Source of the DNA: Sphaerisporangium rhizosphaerae
GTDB lineage: Bacteria; Actinomycetota; Actinomycetes; Streptosporangiales; Streptosporangiaceae
Assembly: GCF_042665155.1 (NCBI RefSeq)
Contig: NZ_JBHTCG010000022.1
Coordinates: forward strand, 1 to 64,000
Direction: 5' to 3'
DNA: 64,000 bases
Below the pieces are notes generated by a model. That model ran no database searches. It was not told the DNA's origin and worked only from the letters and a program-made list of their open reading frames with translations. Positions within the stretch are counted from its first letter, which is position 1. The number at the start of each line of letters is the position of its first letter. The position numbers and the translations under genes are program-made. Positions 1 through 7,811 of the stretch are shown here, one piece after another.

Positions 1-21
1 AACGACAGGGCTACGACCCGA

Positions 22-1002
22 TTGGGGGGCGCGCGGGCGGCGGCCGGCCGGTGGGGCCGGGCGCGCCGCGCGGCGGGCGCCGGGACGGCGATGTTCTGCG
101 TCGGGACGCTGACCGCGGTGTCCCCGGCGTTGCACCACTACCCCGTCTACGGCGGCCAGGCCCTGCGCTACGCGCTGGGCGGGCTGGTGCTGCTGGCGGT
201 CATGCGGGCGCGTGGGCTGTCCCACCTGCGGCTGACCGGCAGGGAGATGGGGCTGATCACGTTGCTGGCCGTCGTCGGGCTGGCCGTCTTCAACGTCCTG
301 GTCATCGAGTCCACCCGGCACGCCGACCCCGCGACCGTGGGGACGGTCGTCGCGACCGTGCCGGTCGTCCTCGCCCTCGCCGGGCCGCTCATGGAGCGGC
401 GACGGCCCACCCCGCACCTGGTGGCGGCGGCCGCGATCGTGGCGGGCGGCGCAGGGGTGGCCACCGGGCTCGGCGGCGGCACGCCCCTCGGCGTGGTGCT
501 GGCTCTGGGCGTGCTCGCGTGCGAGGTGGGGTTCTCGCTGCTCGCCGTCCCCCTGCTGGCGCGCCTGGGCGCGGTGCGCGTCTCGGCGTACGCGACGATC
601 GCCGCGGTGCCGCTGCTGCTGGTGGCGGGCGTGGCGGTGGACGGACGGGCGGCGCTGCGCGTTCCCACGGCGGCCGAGGCGGCGGCGCTGGCCTACCTGG
701 CGGTCGTGGTGACCGCGTTCGCGTTCTTCTGCTGGTACGACGCGCTGCCCCGCCTCGGGGCCGAGCGCGCGGGGCTGTTCTCCGGGTTCCTGCCGGTCGG
801 GGCCATCGTCGGGACCGTCGTCCTCGGCACCGGCCGGCCCAACGGCGCCGAGATCGCGGGCGCGGCGCTGGTCGTCGCCGGCCTGGTGTTCGGGCTGCGC
901 CCGCGCCGCCGCCCGGAGGCGGCCCCGCCGCGCGAGCCGGGCGGCGATGGTGTAGTCCTGAGCGGGAGGCCCTGTGCCGGCCAGGAAGGAGCACCTCGGT
1001 GA
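22..1002 (+). CDS. EamA/DMT-family transporter
   Basis: Integral membrane exporter of the drug/metabolite transporter superfamily; the substrate is unknown. The roughly 325 residues contain about ten hydrophobic segments in two repeats of five, as in full-length EamA proteins, and then an Arg/Pro-rich cytoplasmic tail. The first usable start is the TTG at 22. The frame stays open to the window edge, so the true start could lie a little upstream, but the helix count suggests little is missing. Its stop overlaps the GTG of the next gene in a GTGA junction (999-1002), so the two are probably co-translated. Family assignment is firm, substrate is not. Confidence 0.8.
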   Translation: MGGARAAAGRWGRARRAAGAGTAMFCVGTLTAVSPALHHYPVYGGQALRYALGGLVLLAVMRARGLSHLRLTGREMGLITLLAVVGLAVFNVLVIESTRHADPATVGTVVATVPVVLALAGPLMERRRPTPHLVAAAAIVAGGAGVATGLGGGTPLGVVLALGVLACEVGFSLLAVPLLARLGAVRVSAYATIAAVPLLLVAGVAVDGRAALRVPTAAEAAALAYLAVVVTAFAFFCWYDALPRLGAERAGLFSGFLPVGAIVGTVVLGTGRPNGAEIAGAALVVAGLVFGLRPRRRPEAAPPREPGGDGVVLSGRPCAGQEGAPR

Positions 1003-1973
1003 CAGATACGGCAGCCGTGGCGAGCCCGGTGGACTTCACCGTCCATGGGGACTACGGCCTGAAGAAGTCCACCAGCGCGACCGGCGCGTTCACCCGCCCG
1101 CCGTACAGCTTCCGCGACCGCGTGAGCGCCGACGGCGGCGGGTACCCGGCCGAGCCAGGCCGCTACCACCTCTACGTGTCGCTGGCCTGCCCCTGGGCGC
1201 ACCGGTCGGTCATCGTACGGGCGCTGAAGGGGCTGGAGGACGTCGTGTCGATGTCGGTCGTGGACCCGGTCCGCGACGGGCGCGGCTGGGCGTTCCGCGA
1301 GGGCCCCGGCCACACGGCCGACCCGGTCAACGGCTTCACCCTGCTGCGCGAGGCGTACGAGGCGAGCGATCCGGGGTACGACGGGCACGTGTCGGTCCCC
1401 GTGCTGTGGGACCGCCAGAGCGGGCGCATCGTCAGCAACAACTTCCCCGACATCTCGATCGACCTCGGCACGCAGTTCGAGCGGTGGGCCGACGCCTCCG
1501 TCGACCTCTACCCCGCCGACCTGCGGCCGCAGATCGACGAGCTGAACGACCGGGTGTACGCCACCGTCAACAACGGGGTGTACCGCTGCGGCTTCGCCAC
1601 CGGCCAGCAGCCCTACGACGAGGCGGTCCAGGCCCTGTTCGCGACCCTGGACGAGCTGGAGGAGCGCCTCGCCTCCGGCCGGTACCTGTTCGGCGACCGG
1701 CTGACCGAGGCGGACGTGCGGCTGTGGGTGACGCTGGCGCGCTTCGACGCGGTGTACGTCACCCACTTCAAGGCCAACCTGCGCCGCCTGGTCGACTACC
1801 CGAACCTGTGGGCGTACGCCCGCGATCTCTACCAGCGCCCGGCCTTCGGCGGGACGACCGACTTCGACCACATCAAGCGGCACTACTACCAGACCCACCC
1901 TCAGATCAACCCGTCCCGCATCGTCCCGGCCGGTCCGCTGACCGACTGGACCGCCCCGCACGGCCGCGGCTGA
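999..1973 (+). CDS. Glutathione S-transferase family protein, glutathionyl-hydroquinone reductase (YqjG/ECM4) type
   Basis: Cytosolic omega/xi-class GST-fold protein of 324 residues, a usual length for the ECM4/YqjG family. That family reductively removes glutathionyl groups from hydroquinones. Actinobacteria mostly use mycothiol, so the physiological thiol is uncertain. The N-terminal thioredoxin-like domain has the catalytic CPWAH motif with Cys at about residue 64; the helical C-terminal GST domain follows, with the FGD.LTEADVRLW signature. The GTG start was chosen because AGGAAGGAG lies 7 nt upstream and it overlaps the transporter stop by 4 bp. Confidence 0.85.
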   Translation: MTDTAAVASPVDFTVHGDYGLKKSTSATGAFTRPPYSFRDRVSADGGGYPAEPGRYHLYVSLACPWAHRSVIVRALKGLEDVVSMSVVDPVRDGRGWAFREGPGHTADPVNGFTLLREAYEASDPGYDGHVSVPVLWDRQSGRIVSNNFPDISIDLGTQFERWADASVDLYPADLRPQIDELNDRVYATVNNGVYRCGFATGQQPYDEAVQALFATLDELEERLASGRYLFGDRLTEADVRLWVTLARFDAVYVTHFKANLRRLVDYPNLWAYARDLYQRPAFGGTTDFDHIKRHYYQTHPQINPSRIVPAGPLTDWTAPHGRG

Positions 1974-2044
1974 CCGAGCGACCCGTCCCCCGACCGCCCG
2001 GCTCCTGACCGCCCGGCCCTCGATCAGCCGGCCGAAGAGTAGCG

Positions 2045-2083
2045 CGCTGTTCCCGCACGCTGTTCCCGCGCGCTGTTTCCGCA
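2045..2083 (+). repeat. 13-bp tandem repeat, three copies
   Basis: Units CGCTGTTCCCGCA, CGCTGTTCCCGCG and CGCTGTTTCCGCA follow one another without gaps. The array is non-coding and lies 70 bp after the GST stop. Confidence 0.7.
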
Positions 2084-2121
2084 TGCTCTCCACCCGGATA
2101 AGAGCCACTTCAGAGCATTTT

Positions 2122-2137
2122 TCCGTACATGTACGGA
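2122..2137. promoter_or_regulatory. 16-bp perfect palindrome, candidate operator
   Basis: TCCGTACATGTACGGA is fully self-complementary and lies in a locally A+T-rich stretch about 340 bp upstream of the protease start. The half-site TGTACGGA recurs in the inverted repeat before bioY (38999-39018). Its size and symmetry suit a dimeric repressor such as a TetR-type protein; the regulator is unknown. Confidence 0.4.
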
Positions 2138-2474
2138 TGTACCTACGGATGTTCAAGCCTCACGCGCGCACCTAGCGTCTCGGGCGCGGGCCGGTTCGCT
2201 CCCGGCCCGGGACGCGAGAACAGGAGCGCCCTGACGTGACATTCCCGCCCCTCCCGCCGTAGCCGTCGCTCCCGCCATGGGAGATGTTCTCCGGCGGATG
2301 GCGCGGCCAGACCCCCCGCCCATACCGCTCCGTCCGCCGGGCTCGCCATTCATTTCTCTCATCACCCCCCAATCCCACCTGTCATGCCGCCGGGCTACCC
2401 CCCTGCGGTGCGACGGCCGTGCCCGCCCGACCGGCGACCGGCGCAGGTGGGAGGCAGAGAAAGGAAGAACGCGC

Positions 2475-4730
2475 ATGAGGCGCAGAGCTCTACTGGCCGC
2501 CGTGGCCTGCGTGGCCACGGTCGCCGTTGTGGCACCCGCCACCCCCGCGGGCGCCAAGCCCTCGCCCGGGGCCAAGAAAGAGGTCAACTCCTCCGTCGCC
2601 GCGGCCGAGCGCGCCGCCGCGGACCCGTCGCAGCGCGCCGCGGCCGCCGCTGACCAGGCCGTGGCCAGCGGCCTCGACGACCTCCGGCTGAGCCTGAACG
2701 AGGTATACAAGCGCACCAACGTGACCGCCGGCGCGGGCGGCGTCTACTCCGTCGCCTACGAGCGCTCCTACAAGGGCCTTCCGGTGGTCGGCGGCGACGC
2801 GGTCGTGATCGCCGACTCCTCGGGACGGGTGCGCGACACCGCGGCCGCCTCCGCCGCCATGCCCACCGGCCTGTCGACCACGCCTGCGGTGAGCGCGGAG
2901 AGCGCCACCGCGACCGCCAAGACCAAGCTGGAGCGGGTGGACGACAGCGCCGCCCCACGCCTGGTGATGCTCGCCTGGGGCAAGAAGCCGCGCCTGACGT
3001 GGGAGGCGACGGTCGCCGGCATCGCCGCCGGCAAGCCGAGCATCCAGCATGTCTTCGTCGACGCCGCCACAGGCGAGATCGCCGACTCCTACGACGACGT
3101 GCGCGCGGGTACAGGCACCGGCTACTACTACGGCAGCGTCACGATCAACACCAGCGGCTCGGGCAGCTCGTACTCGATGACCGACTCCACCCGCAGTGGC
3201 CTGCGCTGCGGCGGGCAGAACGGCTCGGCGTACACCGGCACCGACGACGCCTGGGGCAACGGCTCGGGGACGAACCTGGAGACCGCCTGCGTCGACGCCC
3301 TGTACGGCGTCCAGCGCGAGTGGGACATGCTGGGCTCGTGGCTCGGCCGCAACGGCATCAACGGCAGCGGCGGCGGCTTCCCGACCCGCGTGGGCCTGAA
3401 CGACGTCAACGCCTACTGGAACGGCAGCTACACCAACTTCGGGCACTCGCAGGACGGCGCCCGCCAGGCCACGCCGATCGACGTGGTGTCCCACGAGTTC
3501 GGCCACGCGATCTTCCAGACCACCCCCGGCGGCGCCGGCTCGGGCAACGAGAACGGCGGCATCAACGAGTCCACCGGCGACATCTTCGGCTCGCTCACCG
3601 AGGCCTACGCCAACAACCCCAACGACCCGCCGGACTACCAGGTCGGCGAGGAGGTCGACCTCGTCGGGGACGGGCCGATCAGGTACATGTACAACCCGTC
3701 GCTCGCCGGCGACCCCAACTGCTGGTCGTCCTCGATCCCGAGCACCGAGGTGCACTCGGCGGCCGGCCCGCTCAACCACTGGTTCTACCTGCTGGCCGAG
3801 GGCTCCGCGCCGGGCGGCGGCAAGCCGAACAGCCCGATCTGCTCCAGCGGCCCCTCCTCGGTGACCGGTCTCGGCATCCAGAAGGCCGGCAAGATCTACA
3901 TGGGCGCCCTGCAGCGCAAGACGTCGAGCTGGCGGTACGCCAACATCCGCTCGGCCTCCCTCGCGGCGGCCGTGGAGCTGTACGGCGCGACGAGCACGGA
4001 GTGCGCGACCACCAAGGCGGCGTGGAACTCGATCAACGTGCCCGCGCAGTCCGGTGAGCCGTCCTGCACCCCCAGCTCCAGCAACGACTTCTCGCTGACG
4101 CTGAGCCCGACCGCGGGTTCGGTGGCCCCGGGCTCGTCGGCCACCTCGACGGTCGCCACGGCGACCACCGCGGGCAGCGCGCAGACGGTCGCGCTGTCGG
4201 CGTCCGGCCTGCCCTCCGGCGCGAGCGCGAGCTTCAGCCCGTCCTCGGTCACCTCGGGCTCGTCGTCCACGCTGACCATCTCCACCAGTAGCTCGACCCC
4301 GGCCGGAACCTACAGCGTGACGATCACCGGAACCGGGACGGGCGCCACCCACACCGCGGTGTACTCGCTGACCGTGACGGGCACCTCCGGCACCCGCACG
4401 TTCACCAACGGCACCGACTACACCATCAACGACGGGTCCACCGTCACCAGTCCGGTCACCTCGACCGCCAGCGGGAACGCGGTCTCCCCGGTGCAGGTCA
4501 GCGTGACCATCAACCACCCCTGCGCGTACGACCTGGGCATCCGGCTGCGCGGGCCGAGCGGAACCTACTACACGCTGAAGTCCAGCGGCAGCGGAAGCTG
4601 CGCGTCCTTCGGCACCCGCACCTACTCGGTCGCCGTGAGCCAGGTGGCGGCGGGCCAGTGGGCGCTGGAGGTCAGCGACAACTACCTCCTCGACACCGGC
4701 TACCTGGACAGCTGGACCATCACCGTCTAG
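2475..4730 (+). CDS. Secreted M4 (thermolysin-like) neutral metalloprotease with C-terminal P domain
   Basis: Secreted zinc protease precursor of 751 residues. In order: Sec signal peptide (about 1-32), FTP/PepSY-type propeptide (to about 230), and an M4 catalytic domain with HEFGH at residues 340-344 and the downstream glutamate in the NESTGD motif. An Ig-like Ser/Thr/Gly-rich domain follows (about 540-645), and then a proprotein-convertase P-type beta-sandwich at the C terminus. The ATG at 2475 was chosen over a longer frame because AAGGAAG lies about 7 nt upstream and a clean signal peptide follows. It is monocistronic, with a strong terminator directly downstream. Probably serves extracellular protein degradation. 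Confidence 0.93.
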   Translation: MRRRALLAAVACVATVAVVAPATPAGAKPSPGAKKEVNSSVAAAERAAADPSQRAAAAADQAVASGLDDLRLSLNEVYKRTNVTAGAGGVYSVAYERSYKGLPVVGGDAVVIADSSGRVRDTAAASAAMPTGLSTTPAVSAESATATAKTKLERVDDSAAPRLVMLAWGKKPRLTWEATVAGIAAGKPSIQHVFVDAATGEIADSYDDVRAGTGTGYYYGSVTINTSGSGSSYSMTDSTRSGLRCGGQNGSAYTGTDDAWGNGSGTNLETACVDALYGVQREWDMLGSWLGRNGINGSGGGFPTRVGLNDVNAYWNGSYTNFGHSQDGARQATPIDVVSHEFGHAIFQTTPGGAGSGNENGGINESTGDIFGSLTEAYANNPNDPPDYQVGEEVDLVGDGPIRYMYNPSLAGDPNCWSSSIPSTEVHSAAGPLNHWFYLLAEGSAPGGGKPNSPICSSGPSSVTGLGIQKAGKIYMGALQRKTSSWRYANIRSASLAAAVELYGATSTECATTKAAWNSINVPAQSGEPSCTPSSSNDFSLTLSPTAGSVAPGSSATSTVATATTAGSAQTVALSASGLPSGASASFSPSSVTSGSSSTLTISTSSSTPAGTYSVTITGTGTGATHTAVYSLTVTGTSGTRTFTNGTDYTINDGSTVTSPVTSTASGNAVSPVQVSVTINHPCAYDLGIRLRGPSGTYYTLKSSGSGSCASFGTRTYSVAVSQVAAGQWALEVSDNYLLDTGYLDSWTITV

Positions 4731-4746
4731 GCCGGCGCACTTCCAG

Positions 4747-4776
4747 GCCCCCGGGATCGCACCTGGTCCCGGGGGC
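4747..4776 (+). terminator. Rho-independent-type hairpin
   Basis: A perfect 10-bp stem (GCCCCCGGGA / TCCCGGGGGC) with a 10-nt loop lies between the convergent metalloprotease and LuxR genes. There is only a weak T-run, as usual in actinomycetes; it may serve both strands. Confidence 0.75.
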
Positions 4777-4807
4777 TTCCGCGTGCCCGGCGGCCTGGAC
4801 ATCTCGG

Positions 4808-7639
4808 TCAGACGGGCAGGGTGACCTCGGTCCTGGATCGGACGCCGAGCTTGCGCAGCACGGTGGCGACGTGGCTCTCGACCGTGCGCCTGGACAGGAA
4901 CAGCACGTCCGCGATCTCCCGGTTGGTGCGGCCGAGCGCGACCAGCCGGGCCACCTCCCGCTCGCGCTGCGACAGCGCGCCGGCGCCGTTGCGCAGCGGC
5001 CGGTTGGCGCGCGGACGGGGAAGGTGGATCTCCACGCCGATGTCGCGCAGCACGCGCCGGCACCGGGCGGCGTCGTGGGTGGCGCCCATCTCGCCGTACC
5101 GCTCGGCCAGTTCGGTGAAGGCCGCTGCGGCGCCGCCGTCGCCGAGGGCGAGCCTGGCCCTCGCCTCCCCCTCGCCGGCCCGCGCCGCCGCGTACGGCTG
5201 CGGCATGGCCGTGTAGGCCTCGCGGGCCTGCGCGTAGCGGGCGGCGGCGTCGGCGTGCCGGCGTTCGGCGGCGGCCAGGGCGCCGCGTGCCACCTCCAGC
5301 GCGGCGTCGGCGTTGGGCGCGATGCGCCCGGCGATGCCGCGGGCGTACTCGGCGACCAGGTCGGCGGCCCGTCCCGTCCGCCCGCCCCAGACCATGGCCG
5401 CGACGGCCGAGGGCACCAGGCCGGCGCCCCACACCCAGACCCCCTTGCGGCGCAGCAGGCCCACCGCCCGTTCGGCCTCGGTGACCGCGCGGTCGAGCGC
5501 GCCGCGGGCCAGGTGCAGCTCGATCATCCCGCCGGCGGCGGCCAGCACGATGGGGACGTACCGCGCCTCGGGCGCGTCGAGGCCGGCGCTGTGGAAGTGC
5601 TTGGTGGCCTCGTCCCACTCTCCGGTGGCCACGGCGAGCCAGCCCAGCACCAGCCACAGGTCCACCACGATGAGCGGCGTCTCGGTCGCCAGCTCCCCGA
5701 GGGCGGCCGCGCGGTCGCGCAGGCCCTCCCAGCGGCCGGTCAGCCACTCTCTGCGGATGGTCGAGACGTCCAGCAGGTAGGCGGGGTACTTCGCGCCGGT
5801 CTCCGCGGCCAGCCGCCGCCCCTCCCGGCCGAACCTCTCGGCGGCGGCGTAGTGGCCGAGCGTCGTCGCCGAGTCGTGCAAGTTGCAGTACGCGCGGGCG
5901 GCCTCGCGCCGGACCGCCGTCGACGGGTCGCCGGAGGGCAGCGTCGCCGCCACGGCGAAGGCGCGGGGCGAGCCGATAATCATCTCCAGGGAGGCCCGGT
6001 TGGCCAGGACGGCCGCGGTCAGCTCGGGGTCGTCGGCGGTCGCCACGAGCGCCTCGGCACGCTCCATCCACTCCTGGTGCTTGGCCAGCGGCTCGACGCC
6101 CCACCCCGGCATGGCCAGGCTGGCCCAGCCGCGGGCGGCCAGGGTCGGCCGGTGGCTCAGCTCGGCGCAGGCCGCCATGATCTCGGGGCGGCCCGCCGCG
6201 GTGTCGCCGGCCTGGTTGGACAGCACGACCCCGAGGCTCAGCCGGGCCTCGGCGCGCAGGTCGCGGGACAGGAAGTCGTCTCTCAGCACGTGGCGCAGCA
6301 GCCGCACCACCCGCTGGTGGGACAGGCCGGTCGCCGCGAAGCGGCCGAGCATCAGGGCGAGCGGGCCGCGTTCGGGCGCGGGCAGGCCGGGGTCGTCCAG
6401 CATGCCCTCGATGACCTCGACCGCCACGGCGGTGTCGCCGAGGGCGGCGGCCTGCTGGGCGGCGGCGGTGCCGTGGCGCAGCCACGCCTCGGTGTCGCCG
6501 GCGTGCCGCGCGTGGAAGGCCAGCTGCACCATGGGCGGGGAGTCCATCGCCAGCAGCGCGCCCATCGCCCGTTCGTGCCCGGACCTGCGCTCCGGACCGG
6601 GGATCGCGTCGTACACCGCCTGCTGGGCCAGCGCGTGGCGGAAGCCGTACCGGCCGCCCGCGTGCTCGTGCAGGACCCCGGCCCGCAGCGCCTCGCCGAG
6701 CCCGGCCGAGGTGCCGCCGACGGCCGTGAGCAACTGCTCGCCCGCGGGGAGCCGCAGCAGCGCCGCCGCCTGCACCGCGCCGACGGCCGCCGCCGACAGC
6801 CCGGCCATGCGGTCGGCCATGGCCTCGCGCAGCAGCAGCGGCACGGCGGCGCGGTCGAGCGCGTCCGGGTCCAGCGCGCCGGGCAGGGACCGCACGACCT
6901 CCTCCACGACGAACGGGATTCCGGCCGTGCGCTCATGCAGCCGCTCGACGAACCGGGACGACAGGTCGGACCTGTCGAGCAGCGCCCCGGCCAGGCTCGC
7001 CACGTCCGAGACGTCCAGCGGGGCGAGCGGCACCACGACGCTGGTGGTGTCGGGCTGGTGGCGGTAGGCGCGGCCGAGGGGCGAGCGGCCCGCGCCCTGG
7101 TCCTCGCGCCGGTAGGTGGCCACGAGGGCGACCCCGGCGGGCGGCTGGTCGGCCAGGAAGCGCAGCAGATCGCGGGTGCCGTCGTCGGCCCAGTGGAGGT
7201 CCTCGATGACCAGGACGGCGGGCGCGACGGCGGCCAGCAGGGCGCGGATGGCGCGGAACACCCGGTGCCGCTCGGCCCGGGGATCCTCGAGCGGGGGCGG
7301 GGACGGCGGCAGCGCGCCGGACAGCTCGGGCAGGTAACCGCGCAGGGCGCCGGTCACCGGGTTGAGCGCCCCGGCCTCGGGGAGCCGGCCGGCGATGTCG
7401 CGCAGCGCCTCGAACACCGGGCCGTAGGGGAAGGGCTCGCGGATCTGGTGGCAGTGGCCGAGCAGGACGACCCGGTCGCCCGAGGCCAGACGGCCGAGCG
7501 CGGCGCGGACCAGACGCGTCTTGCCGATGCCGGCCTCGCCCTCGACGAGGACCACGGCCGGCGGGCGGGTCATCGCGTCGATCAGAGCCCGCAACTCGGA
7601 GGCGCGGCCTACCAGTGCGGGCGCGGGCACGCCGCTCAT
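4808..7639 (-). CDS. Large ATP-binding LuxR-family (LAL) transcriptional regulator
   Basis: STAND/AAA-type signal-responsive activator of 943 residues. A Walker A motif GEAGIGKT lies at residues 34-41 and a Walker B-like VLVIEDLHWADD segment follows. A long helical TPR-like middle comes next, and a C-terminal LuxR helix-turn-helix at about 885-935 (LSQREREVARLVALG...). LAL proteins bind ATP and an inducer and activate nearby or distant operons. The ATG at 7637-7639 is preferred over a TTG at 7708 because it has GGAG 6 nt upstream, and because a clear promoter (7680-7708) overlaps the longer extension. Target genes are not evident from the context. Confidence 0.88.
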   Translation of the reverse strand: MSGVPAPALVGRASELRALIDAMTRPPAVVLVEGEAGIGKTRLVRAALGRLASGDRVVLLGHCHQIREPFPYGPVFEALRDIAGRLPEAGALNPVTGALRGYLPELSGALPPSPPPLEDPRAERHRVFRAIRALLAAVAPAVLVIEDLHWADDGTRDLLRFLADQPPAGVALVATYRREDQGAGRSPLGRAYRHQPDTTSVVVPLAPLDVSDVASLAGALLDRSDLSSRFVERLHERTAGIPFVVEEVVRSLPGALDPDALDRAAVPLLLREAMADRMAGLSAAAVGAVQAAALLRLPAGEQLLTAVGGTSAGLGEALRAGVLHEHAGGRYGFRHALAQQAVYDAIPGPERRSGHERAMGALLAMDSPPMVQLAFHARHAGDTEAWLRHGTAAAQQAAALGDTAVAVEVIEGMLDDPGLPAPERGPLALMLGRFAATGLSHQRVVRLLRHVLRDDFLSRDLRAEARLSLGVVLSNQAGDTAAGRPEIMAACAELSHRPTLAARGWASLAMPGWGVEPLAKHQEWMERAEALVATADDPELTAAVLANRASLEMIIGSPRAFAVAATLPSGDPSTAVRREAARAYCNLHDSATTLGHYAAAERFGREGRRLAAETGAKYPAYLLDVSTIRREWLTGRWEGLRDRAAALGELATETPLIVVDLWLVLGWLAVATGEWDEATKHFHSAGLDAPEARYVPIVLAAAGGMIELHLARGALDRAVTEAERAVGLLRRKGVWVWGAGLVPSAVAAMVWGGRTGRAADLVAEYARGIAGRIAPNADAALEVARGALAAAERRHADAAARYAQAREAYTAMPQPYAAARAGEGEARARLALGDGGAAAAFTELAERYGEMGATHDAARCRRVLRDIGVEIHLPRPRANRPLRNGAGALSQREREVARLVALGRTNREIADVLFLSRRTVESHVATVLRKLGVRSRTEVTLPV

Positions 7640-7664
7640 CCACTGCTCCAAGGTACGGGTTGCA

Positions 7665-7679
7665 TGACCCCCCGGGTCA
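7665..7679. promoter_or_regulatory. Inverted repeat just downstream of the LuxR promoter
   Basis: TGACCC-CCC-GGGTCA sits directly after the -10 box, at the expected transcription start of the LAL regulator. The position suits an operator for (auto)regulation. Confidence 0.35.
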
Positions 7680-7708
7680 GTTATCCACGTACCGTCGGTC
7701 AAGGTCAA
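7680..7708 (-). promoter_or_regulatory. Vegetative-type promoter of the LAL regulator
   Basis: On the minus strand a -35 TTGACC (7703-7708) and a -10 GATAAC (7680-7685) are separated by exactly 17 bp. This is one of the few consensus-like sigma70 promoters in the window. Confidence 0.6.
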
Positions 7709-7754
7709 CCCTTGGGCGTAACAGGCTTGTTGCGGATGCGGTCAAGCGGCACAA

Positions 7755-7801
7755 GGGGGGCTCATGTTCCCCCGGTGCCGCGCGGCGCGCCCCCGCGCGG
7801 C
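7755..7801 (-). terminator. Candidate terminator after the CDP-glycerol transferase gene
   Basis: An 8-bp stem GCCGCGCG (7777-7784) / CGCGCGGC (7794-7801) is next to a second G5/C5 hairpin (about 7755-7773). Both lie just beyond the stop codon of the minus-strand gene. Confidence 0.5.
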
Positions 7802-7811
7802 GTCGGCGGCG

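Larger units (their letters stand above)
1974..2474. other. 501-bp intergenic region before the metalloprotease
   Basis: No convincing gene. It contains a threefold 13-bp repeat (2045-2083), a 16-bp perfect palindrome (2122-2137) and a GC-rich hairpin (stem CGGGCCGG 2187-2194 / CCGGCCCG 2202-2209, with outer TCTCG/CGAGA pairs). The last third is a C-rich leader running into the protease ribosome-binding site. The ORFs crossing it on either strand have no ribosome-binding site or recognisable protein. Confidence 0.5.

Noticed and set aside
2490..6485. 1331-codon open frame on the minus strand
   Set aside because: Antisense to the metalloprotease and running into the LuxR gene; Arg/Gly/Ala-rich translation typical of a high-G+C shadow frame, no ribosome-binding site and no recognisable domain.
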